This document shows positions 1 to 8,450 of a stretch of DNA of 64,000 bases, in pieces; the first letter of the stretch is position 1, and each line of letters starts with the position of its first letter. Location of the stretch: assembly GCA_041749255.1 (NCBI GenBank), contig JBGTBR010000064.1, positions 62,001 through 126,000 on the forward strand. The letters are read 5' to 3'. A program made the position numbers and the translations under genes. This stretch comes from JABDLO01 sp041749255 (GTDB taxonomy: Bacteria; Bacteroidota; Bacteroidia; Chitinophagales; Saprospiraceae). Under the pieces are notes generated by a model that did no database searches, was not told the origin of the DNA, and was given only the letters and a program-made list of their open reading frames with translations.

Positions 1-263
1 GCATTATTACCACTGCTATTATTTGCAAAAATAAAGTTTATGGATTCTGCTTTCAGTTGAGCAACCTGATATTCCCAATTGTTGCCTCCTGTATTCGTCA
101 TGTTCGTAAACATGTTCATCGTGTAGTCACCTCTTATAAATATAGATGTGAGATTCAAATCTTCACATGGATCACCCATAGGGGGGTCTTCATCCTTACT
201 ACATGATACCACTACCAGTACCGGTAAAATAAAAAGCCATAGTGTTTTTTTCATAATTTTCAT
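1..263 (-). CDS. Lipoprotein, N-terminal part only (cut by window edge)
   Basis: Only the first 87 codons are present; the rest lies left of the window. The start codon is followed by a basic n-region (MKIMKK), a hydrophobic core and a lipobox ending VVVSC with the acylated cysteine at residue 21. The residues right after it (SKDED) are acidic, which in Bacteroidota is a known signal for moving lipoproteins to the cell surface. The remaining visible part is rich in Asn and Thr and has no domain I recognise. It lies downstream of the GH97 gene on the same strand, so a role in glycan binding is an inference from position only. A second in-frame ATG lies at residue 4. Confidence 0.75.
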   Translation of the reverse strand, partial: MKIMKKTLWLFILPVLVVVSCSKDEDPPMGDPCEDLNLTSIFIRGDYTMNMFTNMTNTGGNNWEYQVAQLKAESINFIFANNSSGNN

Positions 264-325
264 TTTGTGTCCAATTTTAATTTGATAATATTTTATAACT
301 GTTTTGTTTTGAAGCCATTCTAAGA

Positions 326-333
326 CAAAGTTA
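326..333 (-). promoter_or_regulatory. Candidate -7 promoter box for the edge lipoprotein
   Basis: Read on the minus strand this is TAACTTTG, an exact match to the Bacteroidota -7 consensus TAnnTTTG. It sits about 60 bases before the lipoprotein start. No TTG was found at the expected -33 distance, so this is weak. Confidence 0.25.
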
Positions 334-444
334 TGAGCATTGCTTTCCATGGCGGGGGAATTATTATCCAAAAAGGGTGAAATATGTTCATGGCTTCTGG
401 AGAAAGGGTACAATAAAATTGCTTCATTATGAAGGCATTGCAAT

Positions 445-2385
445 TTATCTGATGACAATCAAAAATCCTCCCAGTTCTCTCATTTCAAGAGTAATTTTTT
501 CTTTCGATTCTATATTACACTGTTCAATTTGCCAGGTTCCTGATATACCGTCTTCAAATGTTATTATGTCTTTAACATCCTCTTTAAGTTCAGTAAAATT
601 GAGATCTACATATTTAAAACTATTTTCTCCATTGATACCTGCTATATACCAGGATTGCCCTTTTCGGCGTGCAATAACCACATCCCTTCCAGGATACCCT
701 TGTAAATATCTGGTTTCATCCCAGGTTAATGGAATTGTTTTGAGTAAGTCTTGAACTTGATGTGGTAAATTGAGGTAAGTGTGCACTTTATCGGCAAAAT
801 GCTGGCCTGCGGATTCAAAAAGTACAGATAAGGCGAGTTCATGTGCATTTGTAGTGAGGCGCGGATATCTGTGGTCGCTAAATGTCAGTGGCGTATAATC
901 CATGGAACCGGTCACGTTCCGTGTGAAAGGCAATACAGTGTGATGTGAGGCTGCTATTCCTGGGAAATCAGCATTGAAACTGTAAGTCTCTGCCCCTCTC
1001 ACTGCTTCCATGGTCAATAAGTGCGGATATGTTCTCTGCCACCCTCTCGGTAAAGTACATCCGTGGAAATTGAGCATTAACTTATATTCAGCAGCATCTT
1101 CCAAAATGTCGATGTACTGTCGTATAATGTAAACTTTATCACTCTGAAAAAAATCGATTTTTACCCCTGCGATACCCCATTCCTTTAATTGCTGGAAGGT
1201 TTCTCGCCTTGTTTTGCGCAGATGCATTTTGTCCCTGGGGGCTTCTTCGACTTCATTATGCGGTCCTCCAGAATTGTACCACAACCAAACTTTGATGTTC
1301 TTTTTATCAGCATAGTCGATCAACGAAATCAAACTGTCTGCAGGCATTTCGTTCCAGTTGGCATCTATGAGTGTGTATTCCCATCCCATTTCGGAAGCAA
1401 GATCAATAAATGGTTTTATGCGGTCTGGATACTGAGGACTGTCGTGATCTGACCACCAGGACCATGAAAACTTTCCCGGTAAGATCCAGTTTGTATTTTC
1501 AATCAATAAAGGAGGGGACAATGCATGTACGAGTTGAGAAGATACGATGTCATTCAAATCCCTGCTTGCAATGATGAGTCGCCACGGAGTTTCTAAAATA
1601 TGTTCCCAAAGCGGAAAATGATCTCCATTACCTCCCGCTTCTTCCGGTTCCGGGTATCGTATTTGAAACAAACCCTTATCCGTTTCCGGCTGCAAATGGC
1701 AGGCAGGATAAAACCTGGAGAGATGTGCTTCAGTGATCAATGTCCAATATCCATCATTATAAAACAAAGCCGGAAAACTCCATCCTTCCTTGTCCGGGGA
1801 AGAGGTCCAAGCCGGAAAATCCTGAAGATATGGCAATTCGTAACCCGGTGTCCATTTGGTAACTTTGTCGTATGGCGAAATCCATGCTTTGGCGCTTTCC
1901 GGAATTTGAAAACCACTGCACTCCCGGATAATTGGGACCGGTTGTGCATTCGATTTCTTCAATGTGTAGCGATACGCGACTCCATAATTAAATATTCTAA
2001 AAGTCAATAGTATGGTTTCCCCTTCTGAATATGTCAGCTGAAAACTGCTTTCAGTATAATCTTCACTAATCTTTGATGATTTCCCATGGAGCATAGAGAA
2101 TTCCTCTTTTCCTTTTTTCTTTTTCATTGGAGTTACTGAAACTATATTTCTGCTGTAATCTTTGTCTTTGGTTATAAATCCCATTGGAGACGGTTGTAGG
2201 ATATCATAGTTATTGCCATTGTTTATTGCAGTTAATGCATAAGTCAATTGACCGGTTGTATCAATGTATACATTTACATGTAAATGCTCATTGAGTCCCC
2301 TGATACTCCAATTTTCCTGCTTTTGACAAGCACAAATTACAACGGTACAAAGCACTGCCATTTTTGTAAACATGAGATAATTCAT
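445..2385 (-). CDS. Glycoside hydrolase family 97 (alpha-glycosidase), exported
   Basis: A 646-residue protein with the GH97 layout: N-terminal beta-sandwich domain (about 25-290), TIM barrel (about 300-560) and a C-terminal beta domain. The barrel contains the family hallmarks WSWWSD (about 308-313), LIDANWNE and GVKIDFFQSD. In the family, retaining alpha-galactosidase-type members use an Asp in the KIDF segment as nucleophile and a downstream Glu as acid/base; here D411 and E460 (in TMEAVRG) fit those positions, so a retaining enzyme is inferred rather than a SusB-type inverting alpha-glucosidase. The signal sequence ends ICAC at residue 20, so a lipoprotein is likely. It is divergent from the sulfatase gene and probably acts outside the cytoplasm on oligosaccharides. 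Substrate cannot be read from the sequence. Confidence 0.9.
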   Translation of the reverse strand: MNYLMFTKMAVLCTVVICACQKQENWSIRGLNEHLHVNVYIDTTGQLTYALTAINNGNNYDILQPSPMGFITKDKDYSRNIVSVTPMKKKKGKEEFSMLHGKSSKISEDYTESSFQLTYSEGETILLTFRIFNYGVAYRYTLKKSNAQPVPIIRECSGFQIPESAKAWISPYDKVTKWTPGYELPYLQDFPAWTSSPDKEGWSFPALFYNDGYWTLITEAHLSRFYPACHLQPETDKGLFQIRYPEPEEAGGNGDHFPLWEHILETPWRLIIASRDLNDIVSSQLVHALSPPLLIENTNWILPGKFSWSWWSDHDSPQYPDRIKPFIDLASEMGWEYTLIDANWNEMPADSLISLIDYADKKNIKVWLWYNSGGPHNEVEEAPRDKMHLRKTRRETFQQLKEWGIAGVKIDFFQSDKVYIIRQYIDILEDAAEYKLMLNFHGCTLPRGWQRTYPHLLTMEAVRGAETYSFNADFPGIAASHHTVLPFTRNVTGSMDYTPLTFSDHRYPRLTTNAHELALSVLFESAGQHFADKVHTYLNLPHQVQDLLKTIPLTWDETRYLQGYPGRDVVIARRKGQSWYIAGINGENSFKYVDLNFTELKEDVKDIITFEDGISGTWQIEQCNIESKEKITLEMRELGGFLIVIR

Positions 2386-2654
2386 ACAGCACGATTTTAT
2401 GCAAAAGTCTGGGTTAAGCGTTAAAAACCGGAGTATTAATGGTGTTAAAAGGTAGAAATTTAATTGGTGTTTGGGGTCTTACCTATTTTCTTCCATCAAT
2501 TTACAGGTTTACTTTCTGGGTGCAAATAGTATTTTTCAGTTAATTTGACAGACAGTTTTATTTAAATAAATCAACATTCCCCCTAAAGCGTACAAATTTA
2601 CCACTTCGCCGGGTCTTCAGATTTTACTTTTGATTTACAATTGAAAAGATTAAG

Positions 2655-4247
2655 ATGAAGCGTATATACATATTGGTTGGAATCGCCTTCTTTGCGATTA
2701 CCACAGCGACATTGTGGAATCATCAAGCTGATGAAAAGAAAAAGAGACCCAACATTATACTGATTATGTCAGATGATCAATCCTGGAAACACGCTGGTGC
2801 TTATGGCGATAATACAGTAAGGACTCCAAATTTTGATTTATTGGCTGCCGGTGGGGTATTATTTGAAAATGCATATTGCTCAGCACCTGCATGTGCCCCT
2901 TCCAGAGCATCCATGTTAGCCGGCAGAAATTTCTGGGAACTCGAAGAGGCGGCCATTCATTTCAGCTTTTTTCCTGAAAAGATTGAAATATTTACCGATA
3001 TATTAGCTGACAATGAGTATTTTGTTGGTTATACAGGTAAAGGTTGGGGCCCGGGAATCTGGCAGGGATACCGGAAGAAAGATCCCTCTGGCCTGGCATT
3101 TCAAAATAAAAAATATCAAAAGGTACCAAAAGGCATTAACGAAAACCACTATTCTGCCAACTTCATTGATTTTTACCATAAAAAAGGGGATAGTCCCTTT
3201 TTCTTTTTACTAGGAACAACCGAACCTCACAGAGATCTCGCTTATGGAATGGGTAAAACTTCAGGACTTTTGCCAGATTCTGTACAGGTGCCTGGTTTTC
3301 TGCCAGATGATCCGGTTGTGAGGGAAGATATACTGGACTATTACTATGAGATCGAATGGTTCGATAAACAATTGGGTGAGGTATTATTATTTCTGGAAGA
3401 AGAAAATGAAATGGACAACACCGTCATCATTGTCACATCTGACAATGGGATGGCTTTCCCGAGAGCTAAGTCCAATTTGTATGATTACGGCTCCCGTTTG
3501 CCTTTGTTAGTTTACTGGAAAGATAAAATTTCCGGACCCAGAGTGGTTTCCGATTTTGTATCATTGCCAGATCTGGCGCCAACTGTATTGGAAATGGCGG
3601 GAATTCCCATTCCGGCATCTATGACTAAAAAAAGCCTTATGCCCATTCTTTTAAGCCAGAATGAAGGGAGAATTAATGAGCATCGGGATTTTGTAGTTAT
3701 GGGAAAAGAATTACACGCCTGGTGCCATCCTGAAGGTGCCATCAATCCTGTCAGAGCCATTCGAACGGATGACTATTTATATATCGAAAATATGAAACCC
3801 AACATGTGGCCTGCCGGCCATCCCGATGCTCAGTACGCCTGGGATTTAAAACCATATGGTGATGTAGACTGGGGTCCTACCAAAGCGTTTTTAATAGAAA
3901 ATATCTACAATGATGAAATAAATAAATTTTATCATTTGGCCTTTTCTAAACGGCCTGATGAAGAGTTGTACTATATCCATGATGATCCCTGGCAAATCAA
4001 TAATCTGGCATATAAACCTGGTTATAAAGAGGTTAAAATCCAACTTCAGAATCGAATGAGAGATTATCTGGTGCAATACGATGATCCGAGGACTAATGGA
4101 AATCCCAAAGTTTTCGATGAGGCGCCTTATTTCTGGAGTCATGGATTGGAGACTGGAGGACTGCCGCCATCAGAATGGGAGGCTTTAAGTACTGATGAAA
4201 AGTCAAAACACCTCGATTCTATCATGGTCCAATTGAAAGGAACATAA
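2655..4247 (+). CDS. Sulfatase, heparan N-sulfatase-like (family S1)
   Basis: A 530-residue exported sulfatase. The formylglycine signature CAPSR begins at C80, the residue that must be converted to formylglycine; the metal-binding pair D40-D41 (SDDQSW) precedes it, and TSDNG (near 260) supplies further metal ligands. The N-terminal hydrophobic stretch is a signal peptide or anchor. The sequence around the active site, with TPNFDLLAAGG and the long C-terminal ending in EELYYIHDDPWQINNLA, is the pattern of the N-sulfoglucosamine sulfohydrolase-like branch that is common in marine Bacteroidota and Planctomycetes. No anaerobic maturase is visible nearby, so maturation must come from elsewhere. 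It starts a run of four co-directional carbohydrate genes. Exact glycan substrate is unknown. Confidence 0.92.
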   Translation: MKRIYILVGIAFFAITTATLWNHQADEKKKRPNIILIMSDDQSWKHAGAYGDNTVRTPNFDLLAAGGVLFENAYCSAPACAPSRASMLAGRNFWELEEAAIHFSFFPEKIEIFTDILADNEYFVGYTGKGWGPGIWQGYRKKDPSGLAFQNKKYQKVPKGINENHYSANFIDFYHKKGDSPFFFLLGTTEPHRDLAYGMGKTSGLLPDSVQVPGFLPDDPVVREDILDYYYEIEWFDKQLGEVLLFLEEENEMDNTVIIVTSDNGMAFPRAKSNLYDYGSRLPLLVYWKDKISGPRVVSDFVSLPDLAPTVLEMAGIPIPASMTKKSLMPILLSQNEGRINEHRDFVVMGKELHAWCHPEGAINPVRAIRTDDYLYIENMKPNMWPAGHPDAQYAWDLKPYGDVDWGPTKAFLIENIYNDEINKFYHLAFSKRPDEELYYIHDDPWQINNLAYKPGYKEVKIQLQNRMRDYLVQYDDPRTNGNPKVFDEAPYFWSHGLETGGLPPSEWEALSTDEKSKHLDSIMVQLKGT

Positions 4248-4319
4248 ATATATCGGTTTGAGGCTTTATTTCAGCATGATTTTATAAAGAGAAATGAACT
4301 TGATAAAGAATGAGCTAAA

Positions 4320-5087
4320 ATGCAAGAGCAATTGAAAATGTTTAAATATATCCTGGTGTATAGCATAATATGTCTCAATTACCAGACCGCCTACACTCAA
4401 CCCAAGGATACAATGAGTGTTTTATTTGTCGGAAACAGTTACACCTACAGTAATAATTTACCTCAACTCGTGTCATTGTTATCCGGTTCCGGATCCACTT
4501 ATATCAAAACGAGAAAAAGCACAGCTCCTGGAGCCAAATTGTCCCAGCATTGGCATGGTCACAAGGACTTGAAAACAAAATATTTAATGGATTCTATCTA
4601 TTTTGATATGGTCATTCTTCAGGAGTATAGCCTGGGTGCCATTGAAGAACCTGATAGCAGTGGATATTACTTCCAATTATTTATAGAATTGGCTAGACAA
4701 AAAGGCATACAACCTTTTATATTTCAAACCTGGTCGCGTGCATACCGGCCTCAGGATATGTCAATTTTAGATGATTTTTACCATAAATTGGTCAGTCAAA
4801 CTGGCGTACCTTTGATACCTGTTGGTAAGGCCTGGCAAAAAACCCTTTCTAAATACAGCGATTTGACACTATATGCCAAGGATGGAAGCCATCCGGATAA
4901 AGTGGGAACCTATTTATCCGTATGCGTCATATTGCGTAGTTTGACTGGAAATTTTCCCAATAATCCCCCCAATGAATACATGACCAGGGATCATTTTGGT
5001 GAAACCATTCAACTCATGTATGTTGAAGACGAGATCATTGCCATATGCAAAAGCCTGGCGGAGGAAGTGACCTCTAAGAGCAATTAA
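4320..5087 (+). CDS. SGNH/GDSL-type hydrolase, exported
   Basis: A 255-residue protein with an N-terminal signal peptide ending near residue 27 (TAYTQ). Block I is FVGNSYTY with the likely nucleophile S40; the block V dyad is DGSHPDKVG at about residue 188, giving the Asp and His. This GNS variant of the SGNH fold is frequent among hypothetical esterases beside sulfatases. It probably removes an ester group from a glycan, which is inference from the neighbours. A start at 4338 (MFKYIL) would give a more compact signal peptide and is equally possible. The gene follows the sulfatase by 72 bases. Confidence 0.8.
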   Translation: MQEQLKMFKYILVYSIICLNYQTAYTQPKDTMSVLFVGNSYTYSNNLPQLVSLLSGSGSTYIKTRKSTAPGAKLSQHWHGHKDLKTKYLMDSIYFDMVILQEYSLGAIEEPDSSGYYFQLFIELARQKGIQPFIFQTWSRAYRPQDMSILDDFYHKLVSQTGVPLIPVGKAWQKTLSKYSDLTLYAKDGSHPDKVGTYLSVCVILRSLTGNFPNNPPNEYMTRDHFGETIQLMYVEDEIIAICKSLAEEVTSKSN

Positions 5088-5111
5088 TAACGTCATTTGA
5101 AGAGAAGTGGT

Positions 5112-5128
5112 GCTGAAAATTTTTCAGC
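5112..5128. repeat. Perfect palindrome GCTGAAAA-t-TTTTCAGC
   Basis: Two 8-base arms around one central base, 25 bases after the SGNH stop codon. It could form a short terminator-like hairpin or be a protein-binding site; T-rich DNA begins about 30 bases later, too far for a classical terminator. Confidence 0.5.
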
Positions 5129-5522
5129 CCAAGGTATACAGGTTCCAGCCTAAAAGTTTTGTTTTTCATTTTTTTATACCCTTAATTATGTCGATTGAAA
5201 ACCAAAGTGACAAAGAGAAAATGAAAAACAGCAATTGGTGTTACCTAACTTTTGTAAAGTAGTATATACACGAATTACGTATAGTGGCTCAGAAGAAAAA
5301 GTCGTGCACCGAACAATAATAATATGGTTGGAAATTAATTTCCAGCGCCATTTTGGAAAAAAATACAGCGGCAGGCGATTAGACCCAAAACCCTTGGCCT
5401 CAAAATCAACTTTAGATTTTCTGACCTGCCAGTAATGACTGCGTGGGCCACATGACAGGGTAGCGAATACCCTCTCTGTTTAATCTTACTCTATAACCGA
5501 TCATTTATATCCCTGTTTATCA

Positions 5523-5544
5523 CCCCAATTTTATTTATTTGGGG
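5523..5544. repeat. Inverted repeat CCCCAA/TTGGGG upstream of GH9
   Basis: Six-base perfect arms with a 10-base AT loop, ending 17 bases before the GH9 start codon. In the mRNA it could form a hairpin beside the translation start. Function is unknown. Confidence 0.4.
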
Positions 5545-5561
5545 CGAAAAGAAGGGAATAG

Positions 5562-8444
5562 ATGGCTAAGATTTTGAAAGTAAAACTCATTTACGTTATA
5601 AGCATAGTATTGGCTATTCTATGTAATAATGAATCTATCAGAAGCCAGGGATCTTCGTTAGTAGAGGTTTTGCCCGTACATACCCATATTCTCGCTTTAA
5701 CTTTTGAAGAGGGGATGATAAATTATCATAAGCAAGGCGAGAGAGCTGATAAAGACGAAGTATTGGTTTACAGGTTGAATATCAGCAAAGCCACACAAAC
5801 TACCCATTACCGTCTGATCAGTAATGAAGATTCCGACTTCGCAGAGGGAATGAATCCTGTAAGAGTAAATCGAAAGAGCAAAGCAAATGCATTTTCCGGA
5901 AAATGGCCCAATTATCCTGCTATTGGTGAACACAAAATTTATCTTGAATGGGAAACCCCACTCAAGGATGGAAAAAAATACACACTCCAGATCGAAAATG
6001 ATAAGCTGGAGGTACTACAGTCAGAATTCCATTTTACTTTTAATTCACTTAGGAGCCGGTCAGAGTCAATACATGTTAACCAAATAGGATATCTGGATGA
6101 AGAAGGATTACCCAAATACGGATATTTGTATTATTGGGCAGGAGACAAGGGGGAAATCGATTTCGCTGATTATGAAAATGCTTCATTTCATATTGTGGAT
6201 GAGATGGATAATTCGGTGAAGTTCACTGGGCTGGTTCAATACAGGGGGAGTGGGCAGCGCCTGGAAAATGGACGCGATAATGAAGCGAGGAATTATACGC
6301 GTACCGGAGTTTGGGAGTGCGATTTTTCTAAATTTTCTCAAAGCGGGAGATATAGGCTTTGCATTGAAGGAGTAGGCTGCTCATATCCATTTTCTATAGG
6401 GCCTGATATTTATAATGAAGTTTTTTATCATACAGCCCGGACGCTTTATCATCAAAGGGCAGGTATCGCCAAAGATAATGGAAGCACACTTTGGGCATTT
6501 CCAAGAGATCATCATCCTGAAGATGGTTTTAAAGTGTTTCTAACTGACATTCGCGATCTTGGTTCAGGGATAGAAACAAATGAATGGGCTGACAGAAGTA
6601 CGGGAAGTTATATAAAATCATGGGGTTGGTACCACGATGCAGGCGATTGGGATCCCTATCCGCGACATGTAAGAGTCGCCAATCATCTACTCGCTGCATA
6701 CGAATTATTTCCCGATAGATTTTCTGATGGTCAACTCGATATTCCTGAAAGTTCAAATGGGATTCCCGACATTTTGGATGAGGCTGCATGGGTGATCTAT
6801 TTTTTAAAAAGATCCATTGATCTCAGTCCGACAGGAGGAGTTCTTGCAAGACATAACTACTCACCTCCCGCACCCCGGGGGTACCCATCATGGAAAGACC
6901 CTCAAAACTGGTACAGTGCTGCTGAAGATCCATCTTCCACATACTTTTATGCTGGTGGAGCAGCCCAATTAGCCGTTCATCTGCAAGCACTGGATCATGA
7001 AGCAGCACAGGATTCAGCCATAACCCTCAAAACATCAGCAATCCAGGCATATGAATGGGCCATGCAGAATACTCTGGAATCGGATGAGCATGAATTTCAT
7101 TTTAAAATGACCCGGTTACTGGCTTCTATATGGCTGTTTAGACTGACCGGTGAAAAACACTATATGGAAAAAATAGAAAGCTATAACACCTTTGATGAGG
7201 TCGATTCCTGGGACTACAGGTGGATGGAAGTGATTTTTGGTTTGGCTACCTGTCCTGACATGACAAACCTGAATACAGGTTTGAGGGAATTGTTTAGGGA
7301 TATGGTCATAGATCATGCAGACCGGTGGATAGTGGAAACCGCTGAAAACAGAAACCTTCGAATGGGCTGGGATTATAACGCTCCATCTTTTACCGGACTT
7401 CAGACTACTCCACAGACCATGGCTGCTTTGGTTGCTTTTTACTTGGTAGGAGATGAAAAATACAAACACGTCATTCTCACTAGTGCAGACTTTAACCTGG
7501 GAACAAACCCTCTCAATATGTGTTGGGTGACAGGATTGGGACATAAGCGGCCGGATGCGGGAATACTTCATTTAGATTCCTGGTATTACGAATTTGAAGG
7601 GAAAAGCCCCGGAGAATGTATCCCCGGCATAATTCCCTATGCGCATCATGTACCTGGAAGAGATTTTACCGGTCAACCCAACGGGCCACACAACAATGAT
7701 TTTGCACTCCAACAATTGTATCCTCAAGTTTCGCAATGGCCTGTACATGAAACCTGGCAGTATAACCGTCAATCCCCGAGAACCGGTGAATTTACCATCA
7801 ATCAAAATCAATCTCCCTCTATTGCTTTATACGGTTTTCTTTCTTCTCCAAATCACATTTATACTCCACGTATTAGACCACATTTAAATTTTAAATTTTT
7901 GGAACAGGAAACTTATTTTGCTCCCGGAGATAGTTTGCGTCTGGATGTCACATTTCAAAATCTTTCATCGGCTGCAGAGCTAAACTTTACTATAAACGGA
8001 TTATCCATTCACAATGTAACTGTCGACCCAAATGACCCATTTTCCTATCCTTTCACATGGGAGGCATTTGATCCGGTTTATGACTATGTCTGGGTCATGG
8101 CTACCCTTAAGGATATATACGGAAATGGATCTACTGCCAAAGTAAAATTACAAAGAAAAGCCAAAGCCACCTCTATTTCTGATAATTTATCTGAAAAGCA
8201 AAGCATAAAAATATTTCCCAATCCCGTGGTCAACGATACTCTACACATCGATTTACCAATGCAAGATCATGTTGTTATGATCAGGATTTTTGCTATGGAC
8301 GGCAATGTCATTTTTGAAAAAAGAATGGAAAATATAAGAAATACTATTACCCTTTACACCAGTAGTGTCCCCGAAGGTTTACACATTATCGAAGTGGAGA
8401 GCCTTACATTTAAGGATAGTGCTAAAATAATCATACAACGATAA
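5562..8444 (+). CDS. Glycoside hydrolase family 9 with type IX secretion C-terminal domain
   Basis: A 960-residue secreted protein. Order: signal peptide (to about residue 29), an Ig-like cellulase N-terminal domain that begins with the typical VNQIGY segment (about 171-280), the GH9 (alpha/alpha)6 catalytic domain (about 285-790) and a C-terminal sorting domain (about 880-960) starting IKIFPNPV, the mark of type A cargo of the type IX secretion system. In GH9 the catalytic base pair is DAGD; it is present as D359 and D362. The GLGTNP-like segment and the late TGEFTINQNQSPSIAL segment fit the region carrying the acid Glu. About 130 residues before the Ig-like domain are unassigned. Expected role: endo-acting beta-glucanase or related exo-glucosidase outside the cell. 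The next gene starts 7 bases after its stop. Confidence 0.9.
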   Translation: MAKILKVKLIYVISIVLAILCNNESIRSQGSSLVEVLPVHTHILALTFEEGMINYHKQGERADKDEVLVYRLNISKATQTTHYRLISNEDSDFAEGMNPVRVNRKSKANAFSGKWPNYPAIGEHKIYLEWETPLKDGKKYTLQIENDKLEVLQSEFHFTFNSLRSRSESIHVNQIGYLDEEGLPKYGYLYYWAGDKGEIDFADYENASFHIVDEMDNSVKFTGLVQYRGSGQRLENGRDNEARNYTRTGVWECDFSKFSQSGRYRLCIEGVGCSYPFSIGPDIYNEVFYHTARTLYHQRAGIAKDNGSTLWAFPRDHHPEDGFKVFLTDIRDLGSGIETNEWADRSTGSYIKSWGWYHDAGDWDPYPRHVRVANHLLAAYELFPDRFSDGQLDIPESSNGIPDILDEAAWVIYFLKRSIDLSPTGGVLARHNYSPPAPRGYPSWKDPQNWYSAAEDPSSTYFYAGGAAQLAVHLQALDHEAAQDSAITLKTSAIQAYEWAMQNTLESDEHEFHFKMTRLLASIWLFRLTGEKHYMEKIESYNTFDEVDSWDYRWMEVIFGLATCPDMTNLNTGLRELFRDMVIDHADRWIVETAENRNLRMGWDYNAPSFTGLQTTPQTMAALVAFYLVGDEKYKHVILTSADFNLGTNPLNMCWVTGLGHKRPDAGILHLDSWYYEFEGKSPGECIPGIIPYAHHVPGRDFTGQPNGPHNNDFALQQLYPQVSQWPVHETWQYNRQSPRTGEFTINQNQSPSIALYGFLSSPNHIYTPRIRPHLNFKFLEQETYFAPGDSLRLDVTFQNLSSAAELNFTINGLSIHNVTVDPNDPFSYPFTWEAFDPVYDYVWVMATLKDIYGNGSTAKVKLQRKAKATSISDNLSEKQSIKIFPNPVVNDTLHIDLPMQDHVVMIRIFAMDGNVIFEKRMENIRNTITLYTSSVPEGLHIIEVESLTFKDSAKIIIQR

Positions 8445-8450
8445 ATCCCA

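Larger units (their letters stand above)
5088..5561. other. Intergenic region before the GH9 gene, with two inverted repeats
   Basis: 474 bases without a supported gene. It holds a 17-base palindrome just after the SGNH gene, a T-rich stretch at about 5156-5177, and a short hairpin just before the GH9 start. A 66-codon open frame at 5235-5435 has no recognisable protein features and is taken as chance. Confidence 0.5.

Noticed and set aside
5235..5435. 66-codon open frame between the SGNH and GH9 genes
   Set aside because: No signal peptide, domain or coding-like composition; likely chance.
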